In this document: positions 1-35,115 of the stretch, one piece after another
Layout: every line of letters begins with the position of its first letter
Position numbering within the stretch: position 1 is the stretch's first letter
Source: Hormiphora californensis
Taxonomy: Eukaryota; Ctenophora; Tentaculata; Cydippida; Pleurobrachiidae
Direction: 5' to 3'
DNA length: 64,000 nt
NCBI GenBank assembly: GCA_020137815.1
Contig: CM035362.1
Coordinates: forward strand, 6,005,715 to 6,069,714
Notes under the pieces: model-generated
The model's input: the letters and a program-made list of their open reading frames with translations, nothing else
Told to the model about the DNA's origin: nothing
Database searches by the model: none
Program-made: the position numbers and the translations under genes

Positions 1-419
1 GCTGTCATTTCATGGTGTCCACCAAAGTGGTAGGTCTTAACAATCAACATCATCAATATTCAATAACTAGAAAGCCCATTGTTAAGTCCTACAACAGCCC
101 CCTTCACCCGTCTCTATGTCTCTCTCCCCCTTTCACTCTTCGTCTCTCCATGTCGGGGTAAAGAATACGGAGGTTGGTAGTGGTAGAGCGCTGGTGATAT
201 GTATGCCAGGAGCTGTCATTTCATGGTGTCCACCAAAGTGGTAGGTCTGAATTAACCATCAACATCATCATCAACAATAATAGCATATATTGAATAAACA
301 CACAATAATATGGATATAGTGAGATCATTACTAATGATTCATTAGGATAGCGAGATCGATATATCTTGTCAGTTCCTCAGTCCCATTATATGCTACCAGT
401 GACTATTCATTAATCATTA
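1..419. repeat. duplicated 36-bp unit, no gene seen
   Basis: A stretch beginning CTGTCATTTCATGGTGTCC occurs at about 2-36 and again at about 211-246. Each copy is followed by AT-rich CAACATCATCA runs. No splice-consistent coding exon is visible. The copies may be the 3' part of a dispersed repeat. The left 10-bp target duplication of the next element lies at 420-429. Confidence 0.4.
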
Positions 420-429
420 CCTCCCGGTG

Positions 430-1982
430 GGCAATTTTGCATTTGCGGGCATCGCACTATAGACGCATTACCCACGTACTATAGACGCATTATAAACGCA
501 TTATAAACGCATTATAGACGCATTATAGACACACGCAATATAGACGCAATTTCGTAAGCAGCACTATAGACGCAATATAGACGCATTATAACAGCAATAT
601 AAACGCATTTTTATAGACGCGACGCAGTATAGCCGCATTATAGGCGCACTACCCACCCCAAAATCACCTTATAGACGCACTATAGACGCATTATAGACTG
701 ACTATAGCAGCACCATAAACGCTACATAGACCCATATAGACGCATGATAGAAGCATTATAGACGCAAATCGCTTTTTATAGACGCCGCGTCTATAAAAAA
801 CGTGCTTTTTAAAGAAGCACTTTAGACGTACTCCAGGCTACAGTGCGATATTTGAGGCGCAGTTGGGCGTTTTATAAACGCATTTTTGTCGCATATAAAA
901 GGAAGCAGTATAGACGCATTATAGACGCATTATAGCCGCATGTGTGCGAAATCGATAAAGACGCAATATAGACGCAAAATAAAAAGGAGAGGAAGAGAGA
1001 GGCGAGGGAGGGAGGGAGAGGGAAGGAGAGGGAGGGACTGAGGGAGGGGTACAGGGACAGAAACAGACGGATAAAGACCTGAGACAGAAGGACAGAGTAA
1101 GATGGAAAGAGAGTAAGATGGAAAGATAGTGATATAGGGACGGAGTGAGACATAAAAAGAGTGAGACAGAAAAAGACAGAGATGGAAACAAACGGACAGA
1201 GACAGACGGACGGACAAACACGCGCTTACTATCTCCCTCTCTGTCTCACTCTCTCTCTCTCCACTCTCCATCTTAATCTCTCTCCATCTTACTCTGTCCG
1301 TCTGTCTCAGATCTGTGTCCATCTGTCTCTGTCTGATCAGTCTCTGTATCCCTCCCTCTTTCCCTCTCCTTCCCTCTCCCTCCCTCCCTCCCTCCCTCCC
1401 TCCCTCTAGTCTCTCTCCCTCTCCTTCTTATTAATTGCGTCTATATTGCGTCTTTATCAATTTCGCGCACATGCGTCTATAATGCGTCTATAATGCGTCT
1501 ATACTGCTTCCTTTTATATGCGACAAAAATGCGTTTATAGTTCGCCCAACTGCGCCTCAAATATGGCAGCGTGCGTCTGAGTACGTCTATAGTGCTTCTT
1601 AAAAAAGCACGTTTTTTATAGACACGGCGTCTATAAAAAGCAATTTGCGTCTATAATGCTTCTATCATGCGTCTATATGGGTCTATGTAGCGTTTATGGT
1701 GCTGCTATAGTCAGTCTATAATGCGTCTATAGTGCGTCTATAAGGTGATTTTGGGGTGGGTAGTGCGCCTATAATGCGGCTATACTGCGTCGCGTCTATA
1801 AAAATGCGTTTATATTGCTGTTATAATGCGTCTATATTGCGTCTATAGTGCTGCTTACGAAATTGCGTCTATATTGTGTGTGTCTATAATGCGTCTATAA
1901 TGCGTTTATAATGCGTTTATAATGCGTCTATAGTACGTGGGTACTGCGTCTATAGTGCGATGCCTGCAAATGCAAAATTGCC
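430..1982. mobile_element. large palindromic fold-back (MULE-like) element
   Basis: Two arms of about 550 bp (430 to ~985 and ~1,430-1,982) are near-perfect reverse complements. They begin GGCAATTTTGCATTTGC and end with its complement. The arms consist mostly of degenerate TATAGACGCAT repeats. The inner part is a purine-rich then pyrimidine-rich hairpin loop. The 10-bp direct repeat CCTCCCGGTG flanks the element exactly (420-429 and 1,983-1,992). A 9-11 bp target duplication with long inverted repeats suggests a non-autonomous Mutator-like or fold-back element. No transposase is encoded; open frames inside it are low-complexity. Boundaries are seen directly; the superfamily is inferred. Confidence 0.8.
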
Positions 1983-2123
1983 CCTCCCGGTGCTCCAACC
2001 CCCTACTACTATAATGGCATTCGTAATTTACATCTTTTGGAAAGTTATCCCCCTTCCAATTCTCCGCCCCGATCCCACACCCTGCACTGTTACCAATGAC
2101 TCCTATAATTCCTAACTTTTCAG

Positions 2124-4100
2124 CAAGCTGGGGTGTTCAAGAAAGCCCCTGGTGCATTTGAGAGTCATATTAATGATGTCTTCCATGGTGAACTGTCACA
2201 CTCCAAGAAGAATAAAACTGTGTGGCACAAAAAACCTGGTTCTCCCCCAAAAGGGGACCTCCCTCCGTTGAAAAGAGTCCAGGTTTGTGTGTTAGTCTAT
2301 TAGGAACCTGGGATAATGATTAATGAGTATTCTCGCTCATATTGGTCCTATCTAATAGTGTTTTTATCTATCAGAGCATTGGCCTGACAATATTCTCACT
2401 TCTTTCAAATAAGCGCGAGAACTGTGTTCAGAGCATTGGCCTGGCAAGTTTTCATGCAAGCCAGTGTATCTCAGATTGAGCATAAATCTTTTCACTAAAA
2501 ATTATAAATGTTTCTCTCTCTCCTATTAGGGACCATTCAAGCAACCAGGAGTTGTATATCTACAGAGGCACAAGAACCTGAAACCCACACTTCGTGTCCA
2601 AACTGATTTTACGTCTGAGGAGGTCGCTAGGTGAGTCTTAATGTAGGCACAAGAACTTGAAACCAACACTTCGTGTCCAAACTGATTTTACCTCTGAGGA
2701 GGTCGCTAGGTGAGTCTTAATGTAGGCACAAGAACTTGAAACCAACACTTCGTGTCCAAACTGATTTTACGTCTGAGGAAGTCGCTAGGTGAGTCAATGA
2801 GATTTATCATTACTATTCAAACTTGTAACGCCGTATTTGGTTATAAGCCGTTATAATGTAACGGCTTATAACCCAAAGTATTTATAACTAGGAAATACCA
2901 TATCACTCATATCACCTTGACAACACTTTACCCATGCATTTTACACTGTATACCAACACTTTACCCATGCATTTTACACTGTATACCAACACTTCACCCC
3001 TGTATTTTACACAGTTTACCAACACTTGATCCCTGCATTTTACACGCAGGGAAAAAGAGAAACAGGAGGAGTGGTGTCGGAGGGCTATTGATGAAAAATT
3101 TGCCCCTTTCTCAAAGATGCAGTACAGCTACATTCCCTCATTGGACAGAAACACACAGTTTTCTAAGTAAGTGTGCTTTACTACAATGGATCAATCTCTA
3201 TTATAATTTGGAGATGTCGCGTCGAAGTTTTTTCATCCGATCGATATCAATAGGGTGTGTTTTCGAAAGCTCAGGATTAGCTTAGTCGATTAGAAAAAGA
3301 ATTAATCTAATCCCATGTAGGATTTTTGAAAAAATCGACATCAAAGATCAAAAAACCACAAATAAAAGACCGAGTAGGAATGGGTGCTCCTTCATAAACA
3401 AGAATAAATGCATTATGTTTCATAATGCTATGTTTCCCCGCCAACCTTTATTTTCATAACCATCTAATGTGAAGGCGGGACAGACATTTCCGATCATTTA
3501 TGACTCACTCATATATCACTCAAATCGTATAGAACAAATCATTGTGTTTTAGTAGCACTAAATTGCGTGCCACATTGCGCGGCTCACATCTCCTGAAAAC
3601 GTGCCATTGGAGTATTTGATGAAGGAGCAACACCGTTGTCCCTCGCAACTAATCGGGTTACGTCACGGGACAAAAAAAGCGTGACACTTCACTAGTATGT
3701 AAACTTGTCGAATTCTAAACCCCTATGCCTTTTTGCAAAAGGCATCCGGGTGAATGCCTTCGGCATTCACCCGGGCGGGGAAAAAATTTTATGCGACCAA
3801 AGCTGTAAAGCTGTTGCTCACACTTTTGGAACAATTCAGTCCCCATAGTTACCACTTCAGTTGCCATGGCAACCGTGTTATTTCCGTTAAAAGTGGCAAA
3901 TCTAAAAGCCTTAACTTGGGTGCGCTAGTAATATATATTTTGTCTCTAGGCCAACCATCGAAATAGAATTGTGAAAAAAGTATTTAAATCGGATTTTTAA
4001 AAAGAGTGGAAAAGAAAAAGTATCAGAGTGCAGAAATAACTAATAAAATGAGAGGCTAAAAAATGCAAAAAGTATTCGCTACCGGCTGGACTTGAACCAG

Positions 4101-4133
<33 letters not shown>

Positions 4134-4375
4134 TATTGCGCCACGGAAGCTATGGTGGCAGGAGAAAATTGAGCATATTTATACATCAGTTTTAGCAATA
4201 AATCTTAAATGATTCATCTCTCGTTTTGTGATTATCGGTTTTTCGTTTCAGTGTCACATATGGAACGAAGACTTTCCGGGAAATTCCTACAGTACGTTCC
4301 GTTGAATCAGCGGAGTTCAAAACAGTCTTCAAGGGGATTCCTGAGTTTGACAAACTTGGAGAGACCTACAGCTAA
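2124..4375 (+). CDS. 3' part of an unrecognised gene (four exons)
   Basis: Four exons join with consistent phase: 2124-2282, 2530-2630, 3050-3166 and 4252-4375 (TAA). They encode about 166 residues of a basic, hydrophilic protein. It is Pro/Lys-rich at first (KKPGSPPKGDLPPLKRVQ), then has a short charged helix (EVAREKEKQEEWCRRAIDEK), and ends in LGETYS. I see no signal peptide, membrane segment or known domain, and I do not recognise the family. The start and earlier exons were not found; the fold-back element at 430-1982 lies just upstream. An AATAAA follows the stop by 40 bases. The donor of the second exon is repeated downstream (2631-2792). The Tyr/Pro-rich short motifs recall small axonemal proteins, but this is only an impression. 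Confidence 0.6.
2631..2792 (+). repeat. exon end plus splice donor repeated twice
   Basis: The last ~65 bases of the exon at 2530-2630 together with its donor (GTCGCTAG|gtgagt) recur twice as ~81-bp tandem units. Their donors are at about 2,711 and 2,790. The units are almost identical to the exon. Three competing donors therefore follow one another. Confidence 0.75.
2917..3049 (+). repeat. tandem repeat abutting a splice acceptor
   Basis: About four ~32-bp units containing TGCATTTTACAC run up to the acceptor TACACGCAG at 3,049. The last unit supplies the acceptor itself. Open frames across it are repeat artefacts. Confidence 0.5.
3715..3790. repeat. double-hairpin repeat, copy 1
   Basis: Starts TTCTAAACC. 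Stem 1 is ATGCCTTTTtgcAAAAGGCAT, followed at once by stem 2, CCGGGTGAATGCC paired with GGCATTCACCCGG, then GGCGGGGAAAAAATT. Diverged copies with the same architecture lie at 5717-5802 and 34395-34487. Confidence 0.55.
4078..4150 (-). tRNA. tRNA-Asn (GUU)
   Basis: On the minus strand the sequence reads as a 73-nt tRNA. It has A box TGGCGCAATAGGTTAGCGC, anticodon stem-loop TTCGGCTGTTAACCGAA with anticodon GTT, and B box GGTTCAAGTCC. The acceptor stem GCTTCCG/CGGTAGC pairs except for one T-T mismatch at the fourth pair. It lies antisense in the last intron of the gene at 2124-4375. The mismatch leaves open a tRNA-derived repeat or an ageing copy. Confidence 0.85.
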
Positions 4376-4413
4376 TATACTTGAGAGTGAATGAGAAAGA
4401 CAGTAATTTTGTA

Positions 4414-4419
4414 AATAAA
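4414..4419 (+). terminator. poly(A) signal AATAAA
   Basis: AATAAA lies 39-44 bases after the TAA of the plus-strand gene. This is slightly farther than usual, but it is the first such hexamer there. Confidence 0.5.
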
Positions 4420-5076
4420 TTGTACAAAAAGTTGATTTGTTCGAAAAATAACGGAATTGGCATTTGTTTCAAGTCAGTTTTTTGGAACAGAGGACTCGGG
4501 GAGAGATCGTGTAACGCGCGCTGCATTCTTCCCTTGAAACCACACAATCGTGTCGCGCGTTACCATGCAAACGGTTGATAATCTGTGCGCGCGCAGCCTG
4601 GTTAAAATTGGACACATTTGACCTCCCTCATAGTCTTTGACCGAGTTCTCAAACCAGCCCCTCTGAAAACTAAGTATAACCCATCCTTACTATCGGTTCA
4701 GGACACAAGTTACATTCTTCGGTCAGAATGCACAGGTCGAGAACTAAATGAGATGGAAAAAGATGATCTTGTGCCAATGATTTGTCCAACTTCCAGTTCC
4801 AGGGGAAAAAGCTTGTTGTTAGAAACTAAAAACACATTATTTTTTACGAAGGATTGCACCACTAGCTACATCTAAAACCGTATTACAATACATCGTATCA
4901 GCTGAATGAGAATCAAAAGCAGGAGATCCTCAGATTCTCCCAAAAATCCAAAAAAATAGCAGTGGGTCACAGTCTGGACAGCATACACATAGCAACAGTC
5001 TCTGAACGTGTCACCCATATTTCCGGTGGAAATCGGCACCGCCAAACAGTGGTCACGGTCACGGTCGGTAAACTTC
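4420..5076. other. intergenic, convergent gene ends
   Basis: This is the space between the 3' ends of the plus-strand gene and the minus-strand protease gene. It contains CpG-rich patches (TAACGCGCG, TGTGCGCGCG). I see no exon, RNA gene or clear repeat in it. Confidence 0.4.
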
Positions 5077-14750
<9,674 letters not shown>

Positions 14751-15070
14751 GATGTTAGGCTAGATATATGTGGAGGTGGGTTAGAGATGGGTTAGAATAG
14801 ATGTTAGAGATGATAGGATGTGGGTTTAAGAGGGATATCTTCTTCTTCTTCTTCTGGGAGCACCGGGTTTGGAACCCCAATGAACTATCGCAACATGGAA
14901 AGGGGGATCGGGACAACAGAGAAAAAGGCAATCATCATGTTACAGCAAATATAAAAAGGGCCACAGCTTAACTCGAGATAGACAAAGTCCTACCAAACGA
15001 TATTCTTGGATGCTGGAAAACTCTACGCAGAGTTCTGCAGTGCCAACTGTAACAGAAACTCAGCATTCGT

Positions 15071-15193
15071 GTTGCTATGGAAACTCGGCATTCGTGTTGC
15101 CATGGAAACTCTTGTTGCTATGGAAACTCTAACTCTTGTTGCTATGGAAACTCTAACTCGTGTTGCTATGGAAACTCTTGTTGCTATGGAAAC
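15071..15193 (+). promoter_or_regulatory. six RFX X-box-like motifs in an array
   Basis: GTTGCTATGGAAAC (one copy GTTGCCATGGAAAC) begins at 15071, 15096, 15114, 15138, 15162 and 15180. The GTTGCCATGGAAAC copy fits the nematode X-box form RYYNYY-AT-RRNRAC. The array starts two bases from the stop codon of gene B and ends ~320 bp upstream of the gene A start. It could be a promoter element of gene A or just a minisatellite. Binding is inferred only. Confidence 0.45.
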
Positions 15194-15194
15194 T

Positions 15195-30718
<15,524 letters not shown>

Positions 30719-30951
30719 GTTAGAGAAAGTATAATGGTGCTCTCACATTGTGCTACGTCAGGAATAGTAAATTTAATTGTAAAATGTAAAATTTGAAGCT
30801 CTTTTTTGGCTGAAAGTTTTACAGTCACAGAAAACGGCATGAAATTGGTGCTCCATCATATAAGCATACACGTGTACCAATATGACGGAGCAAAAAAAGG
30901 AATCAGTGCGTTATTTACTGGTTACAATCAAAACTAAAACCCTTCAAAATA

Positions 30952-32418
30952 TCACAACAAACTGTTATTTAACATTTCTGAACATTTTACCTCGTGTCTT
31001 GCCCTCAACCTGGTGCACCTAAATGTTTTACTGCAGTTTCTACAGAGAAATGGTTTCTCCCCAGTGTGTATCATCATGTGTCTCTTCATACTACTTTTCT
31101 GTGAAAATGCCTTTCCACAGACCTCACATTTGAATGGACGCTCTCCAGTATGAACCAGTTGGTGTGTTTTATAATCGTTCTTTCGATCAAACCGCTTCCC
31201 ACAGTCCTCACATTGGAAAAGCTTAGTTCCACTGTGCCTCCGAAGGTGAATTTCTAGTACTGGTCTCGTCTTAAAACTCATCGGACAAATATCACACTGG
31301 AACTCTCTTTTTGGGTGAGCAGTTTCAATGTGCTCGTTTAACTCGGATCTTGGTAATCGAACTCCACAATTTTTGATACGACAAGGGATGAAGTTATTGT
31401 CACTATGAAACACAAGACGATGTTGATCTAAATTTCCTTGACGAGGAAAGCTTTTTCCACACTCCTTACATTTGTATGGTTTGTATCCACTGTGGGCCAG
31501 ATGGTGTCGAGTAAGATCCGAAGGTTTTACAAAAGCCATGGGACAAACATCACAGAAGTGTTTTCTATCAGGATGGTCGTCTCGAATGTGCTGATACAAG
31601 TCCGTCTCTGATGACTTCCAAACTGAACAACTCCTGATTTTGCACTGGAATATTTCAGCACTTAACTCGAGTCCACCATTAATTAAAGTAGCAGGTTCTT
31701 GAGAAAGGGATTGTTGGGGAAGGACTTGCAGAAGAGGGTGATTTGCAGATGCTGACTCAAATGCGTCTCCTTCACTCGAATCTTGTTTACTGCAATTATT
31801 ATCCCCTCCAGTTAGGGCCAGGACACCTGCAGAATAAATTTACAATTAGATACGATAATCAGTATCAAAATAAAACCAGCGATACGTATAACAGCAATCC
31901 ATAATTCTTGATACTATAAATATTGCCTATAAAAGACTAAAATTCATTAGAAATGATTTATACAGTCGGACCCCAATTTATACCGGAAAGCTCTGGAGAA
32001 AGGGTCTTGACTCTTGCCCGGTATATCGGGGCCAAATAAACTGTTAATTTCCTATTTCGGGGGAAGTTCATCCTGATCCCGGTTAATTTTGGTGGCGCCG
32101 TCACCTTTCTAGCGGGTTTCGTTTTGGCCCGCTACGTGCGCGAGTTGTAAGGGTGACTGCATCACCAACGGTAAATTGGGGTCCGACTGCAGTATAATAG
32201 TACCAAGGATTAGCTCGGTGAAAATATCACGCTCAAGACTAACTATTATCTGAGGAAACTGCACTTGATGCAGTATCATAAATTTCGCAGGGGGTAAACA
32301 TCTCAACTTTGATGTCATTTTCCATAGGTTCGGATTTTAGAAGCGGAAGAATTTCAATCTTTCTATCAGTTTTCGTGACAGGCTCTTCTGAACTACCAGG
32401 TTTTCTTTTTGCCATCAT
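30952..32418 (-). CDS. C2H2 zinc-finger gene 1 of the cluster
   Basis: Two exons: 32244-32418 (ATG ATG) and 30952-31826. Exon 1 encodes the family N-terminus with PLLKSEP and [10 protein letters not shown]; both LKSE and IKVE fit the SUMO site form. Exon 2 has an acidic linker, then eight fingers. The first is YQHIRDDH-type, then [19 protein letters not shown], a C-terminal-type [10 protein letters not shown] finger, [30 protein letters not shown] and a last C2HC finger (CRNCSKTF...HEVKC). Linkers between fingers 6-8 are canonical TGE(R/K)PF. Probably a nuclear DNA-binding protein. A MITE lies in its intron (31972-32190). Confidence 0.85.
31972..32190. mobile_element. CAGTCGGACCCC-type MITE, copy 1
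   Basis: Inverted ends ACAGTCGGACCCCAATTTA and TAAATTGGGGTCCGACTG in the intron of zinc-finger gene 1. A related copy is at 46578-46723, and a fragment (ATGCTCGG.GGAAAGGGTTT) is at 52025-52072. Confidence 0.65.
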
Positions 32419-32574
32419 ATATACCCTGTATGAAGAAGGGAAAGTGTTAAATCAGTGTTATTGTCCTGAGATGTCACGACTTGACGGACAGAAAATAGTA
32501 ATGGAAGGGGGAGGGGGAGACACAAGTTCAATAAGAAACAGACAGAAAAATAATAAATAGTGCATCAAAATCCT

Positions 32575-32724
32575 CACTAGTGGAAGCTCTTACGGTTTTT
32601 TCCAACACATACGGCTCAAACTCTGCTCTGTGATTGGCTGAAACTTCCAGGAAGGGAAATTTCAGCCAATCATAGTACAGATTTTGAGCCGTGCGTGTGG
32701 GAAAAACCGTAAGAGATTCCACTA
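32575..32724. mobile_element. ~150-bp palindromic MITE between zinc-finger genes 1 and 2
   Basis: Ends TAGTGGAAGCTCTTACGGTT and its complement. The arms extend through TGGCTGAAA/TTTCAGCCA. Non-coding. Confidence 0.6.
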
Positions 32725-32791
32725 CACCGCTTTCTCTGTCAATTCAGTTTTACAACTAAAATTAAAACCGTGTAAAGTATCAAACAAACAG

Positions 32792-34944
32792 TTACTTCTT
32801 TTCTAAACATTTTAACTCGTGAATATGCCTGTTATCGGAACGAATAAATTGTTTACTGCAATTACTACAGGAAAATGGTTTCTCACCAGTGTGAATTCTC
32901 ATGTGACTTTTCATGCTACCTTTTTGAGTGAATTTCTTTCCACAGACCTCACATTTGAATGGGCACTCACCAGTATGAACCAGTTTGTGCCTTTTATAAT
33001 TACTCGATTGACCAAACGTCTTCCCACACTCCTCACATTTAAAGGATTTAATTCCATAATGTATCTGTTGGTGATTAACTAAGTTGTAATTTGACGTGAA
33101 ACTCATAGGACAAATATCACACTGGAATTTTCTTTTTGGGTGTACAGTTTCAATGTGCTCGTACAACTCTGATTTAGGTAATCTGACTCCACAGTTTTTG
33201 ACACGGCAGGAGATAATATTGCTATGAACAAGAATATGATGTTGATTTAAGTGATTTTCACTACCAAAGCTCTTTTCACACTCCTTACATTTGTATGGTT
33301 TGTATCCACTGTGACTCAGATGGTGTTGAGTAAGATTAGAAGGTTTCACAAAAGCCATGGGACAGACATCACAGAAGTGTTTTCTATCTGGATGGTCGTC
33401 TCGAATGTGCTGATACAAGTCCTTATCTGATGACATAAAAACCGTACAATCCTTGATTTTACATTGGAATCCTGAATTTTCACCATTCCCTTCGACAAAC
33501 CCCATAGAAATCGGTTTCCCTCGTTGATTTAATTCACTGCGAAGATGTTTTAGCTGAAAATTAATTTGACTTGAAGACTCGTCGAGATAAGCTTCTGGAA
33601 CTTGATTCATTTCAGCTCCTTCGATGTTTTCTATCTTCCCAGTAGATTTCATGCAGGGTTCTGGATAGTTGGGAGTGCTTTGCTGTTGAAGGATCTGTTG
33701 TTGCCGGTGAAGAGGGGGATGTGCAGATTGAGGCAGTTGTGTTTCTTTTGGTGTTGACTCGACTTTATCCAATTTAGAAATCGTATCAACTGAAAATAAA
33801 AAGACGAGAATTAGAAATTCACCGACTAACAAGATTTTTTTGCACTATGTATCCATAGCGCTATATTTCCCTGCCATCCTAAGTCCTGTACTTCTGACCA
33901 AAAAACCTACATTCAATAAGATTCTCCGTGTGTTGTCTGAGGTGGGCATCCATGTCTGTCTGACTGCGAAAACTGACCACACATAAGCGGCAGGTGTATT
34001 TCTTATCACCTGCAGCAAAATTTTTAGCATTTATGATGTTAACGTGAAAAATGAACAAATTAACTGGGTAATTTGATCCCTAATTGTACAATGTTTACCT
34101 GACACTTCCCCAACCAGGTCCTTATCTAGGTCTTCATCTTCATCAATCTCCTCCTCCATGTAGGCCTCACCCAGGTCCTCATCCTCAATAATCGTAGCTA
34201 CCCAGCCGCACCTGTACTATCTCCTGCAGCATAGTGTTACCAGTGAGTAATTGCGTGCGCCAGAATGCATGTTAATAATTTCCTTTGTTGCATCAACAAA
34301 GAGTGATTCTAAAGATTTATAAGGGAGCAGACTTTGTTACTATGTATAACGGTGGACAGACGAACAATTTTAGTTAACCCCCAAAATTACTGATTTCTAA
34401 ACCCTGAATGATCTTTTCAGCACGTGCGTGCTAAAAAGATCATCAGGACGAATGCTTTCGTCATTCATCCGGGCAGGGAAAAAATTGATGAAATGAATGA
34501 CATTCGGCTCACAAACTCACGAGAAGTAGAAGAAATATCAGGAACTATAGAGTCATAGTAAAAAGGATCAGAGTTCTCCATCTTTACAGGATCCATTGCC
34601 ATTTCATCATCCAAACATCCATCCTCCAATTGAATAACTTCAGGGGTCTCTACTTGAATCCCGGCATCACTTGACCCGGTTTGAGTTCCAACTTCCACCA
34701 ACATGGCTGTTTTAACAAGTCTATACCCTGAATCCAAACGACCACTACCTGATTTTCCACATCCATCACATATGAATACAATGTTGTTTTGTTCTGTGAT
34801 TGATATAAGGCAGGGTGAGTTTACCACATGCTTGATGTCATCTTCCATGTACATTGGTTCAGTTTTCAGAAGGGGAGGAATTTCAAACTTTCTACCAGCT
34901 GTTGATGATACGAAGCTACATTCACTTGGTTTCAGGTTTGCCAT
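32792..34944 (-). CDS. C2H2 zinc-finger gene 2 (longest member)
   Basis: Probable exons: 34519-34944 (ATG; KFEIPPLLKTEP, then an extension with a CxxC motif FICDGCGKSG), ~34099-34215 (very acidic: EDEDLGEAYMEEEIDEDED), ~33913-34014 (an extra C2H2 finger, TCRLCVVSFRSQTDMDAHLRQH) and 32792-33789. The last exon has a Gln/Pro-rich linker and eight fingers ending CSNCSKQF...HELKC. Exon phases agree (type-1 junctions), except that the join between 33913 and 33789 was not proven. The acidic exon and extra finger are not seen in the sister genes. They were either lost there or acquired here. Confidence 0.75.
34395..34487. repeat. double-hairpin repeat, copy 3
   Basis: TTCTAAACC leader, stem 1 ATGATCTTTT...AAAAGATCAT, stem 2 GACGAATG...CATTCATCCGG, then GCAGGGAAAAAATT. 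Stem 1 differs from the other copies at paired positions, yet pairing is kept. It lies next to the donor of zinc-finger gene 2 exon 1. Confidence 0.5.
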
Positions 34945-35115
34945 GATTTAACCTGCATGGAAATATTATTTTTTAAACAGTGAATGTGTTATTCTTTTGG
35001 ACAAAAAATAGTAATAGAAGGGGGAAAGGGAGACACAACTACAAGTTCAATAAAATATACACGGGAAAATAATGAATAGTGCATCAAACACGTTAAAAAT
35101 ATTTAAATCATAAAT

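Noticed and set aside
872-1409. Ser/Leu/Pro-rich frames near 1 kb
   Set aside because: They lie in the polypurine/polypyrimidine loop of the fold-back element.
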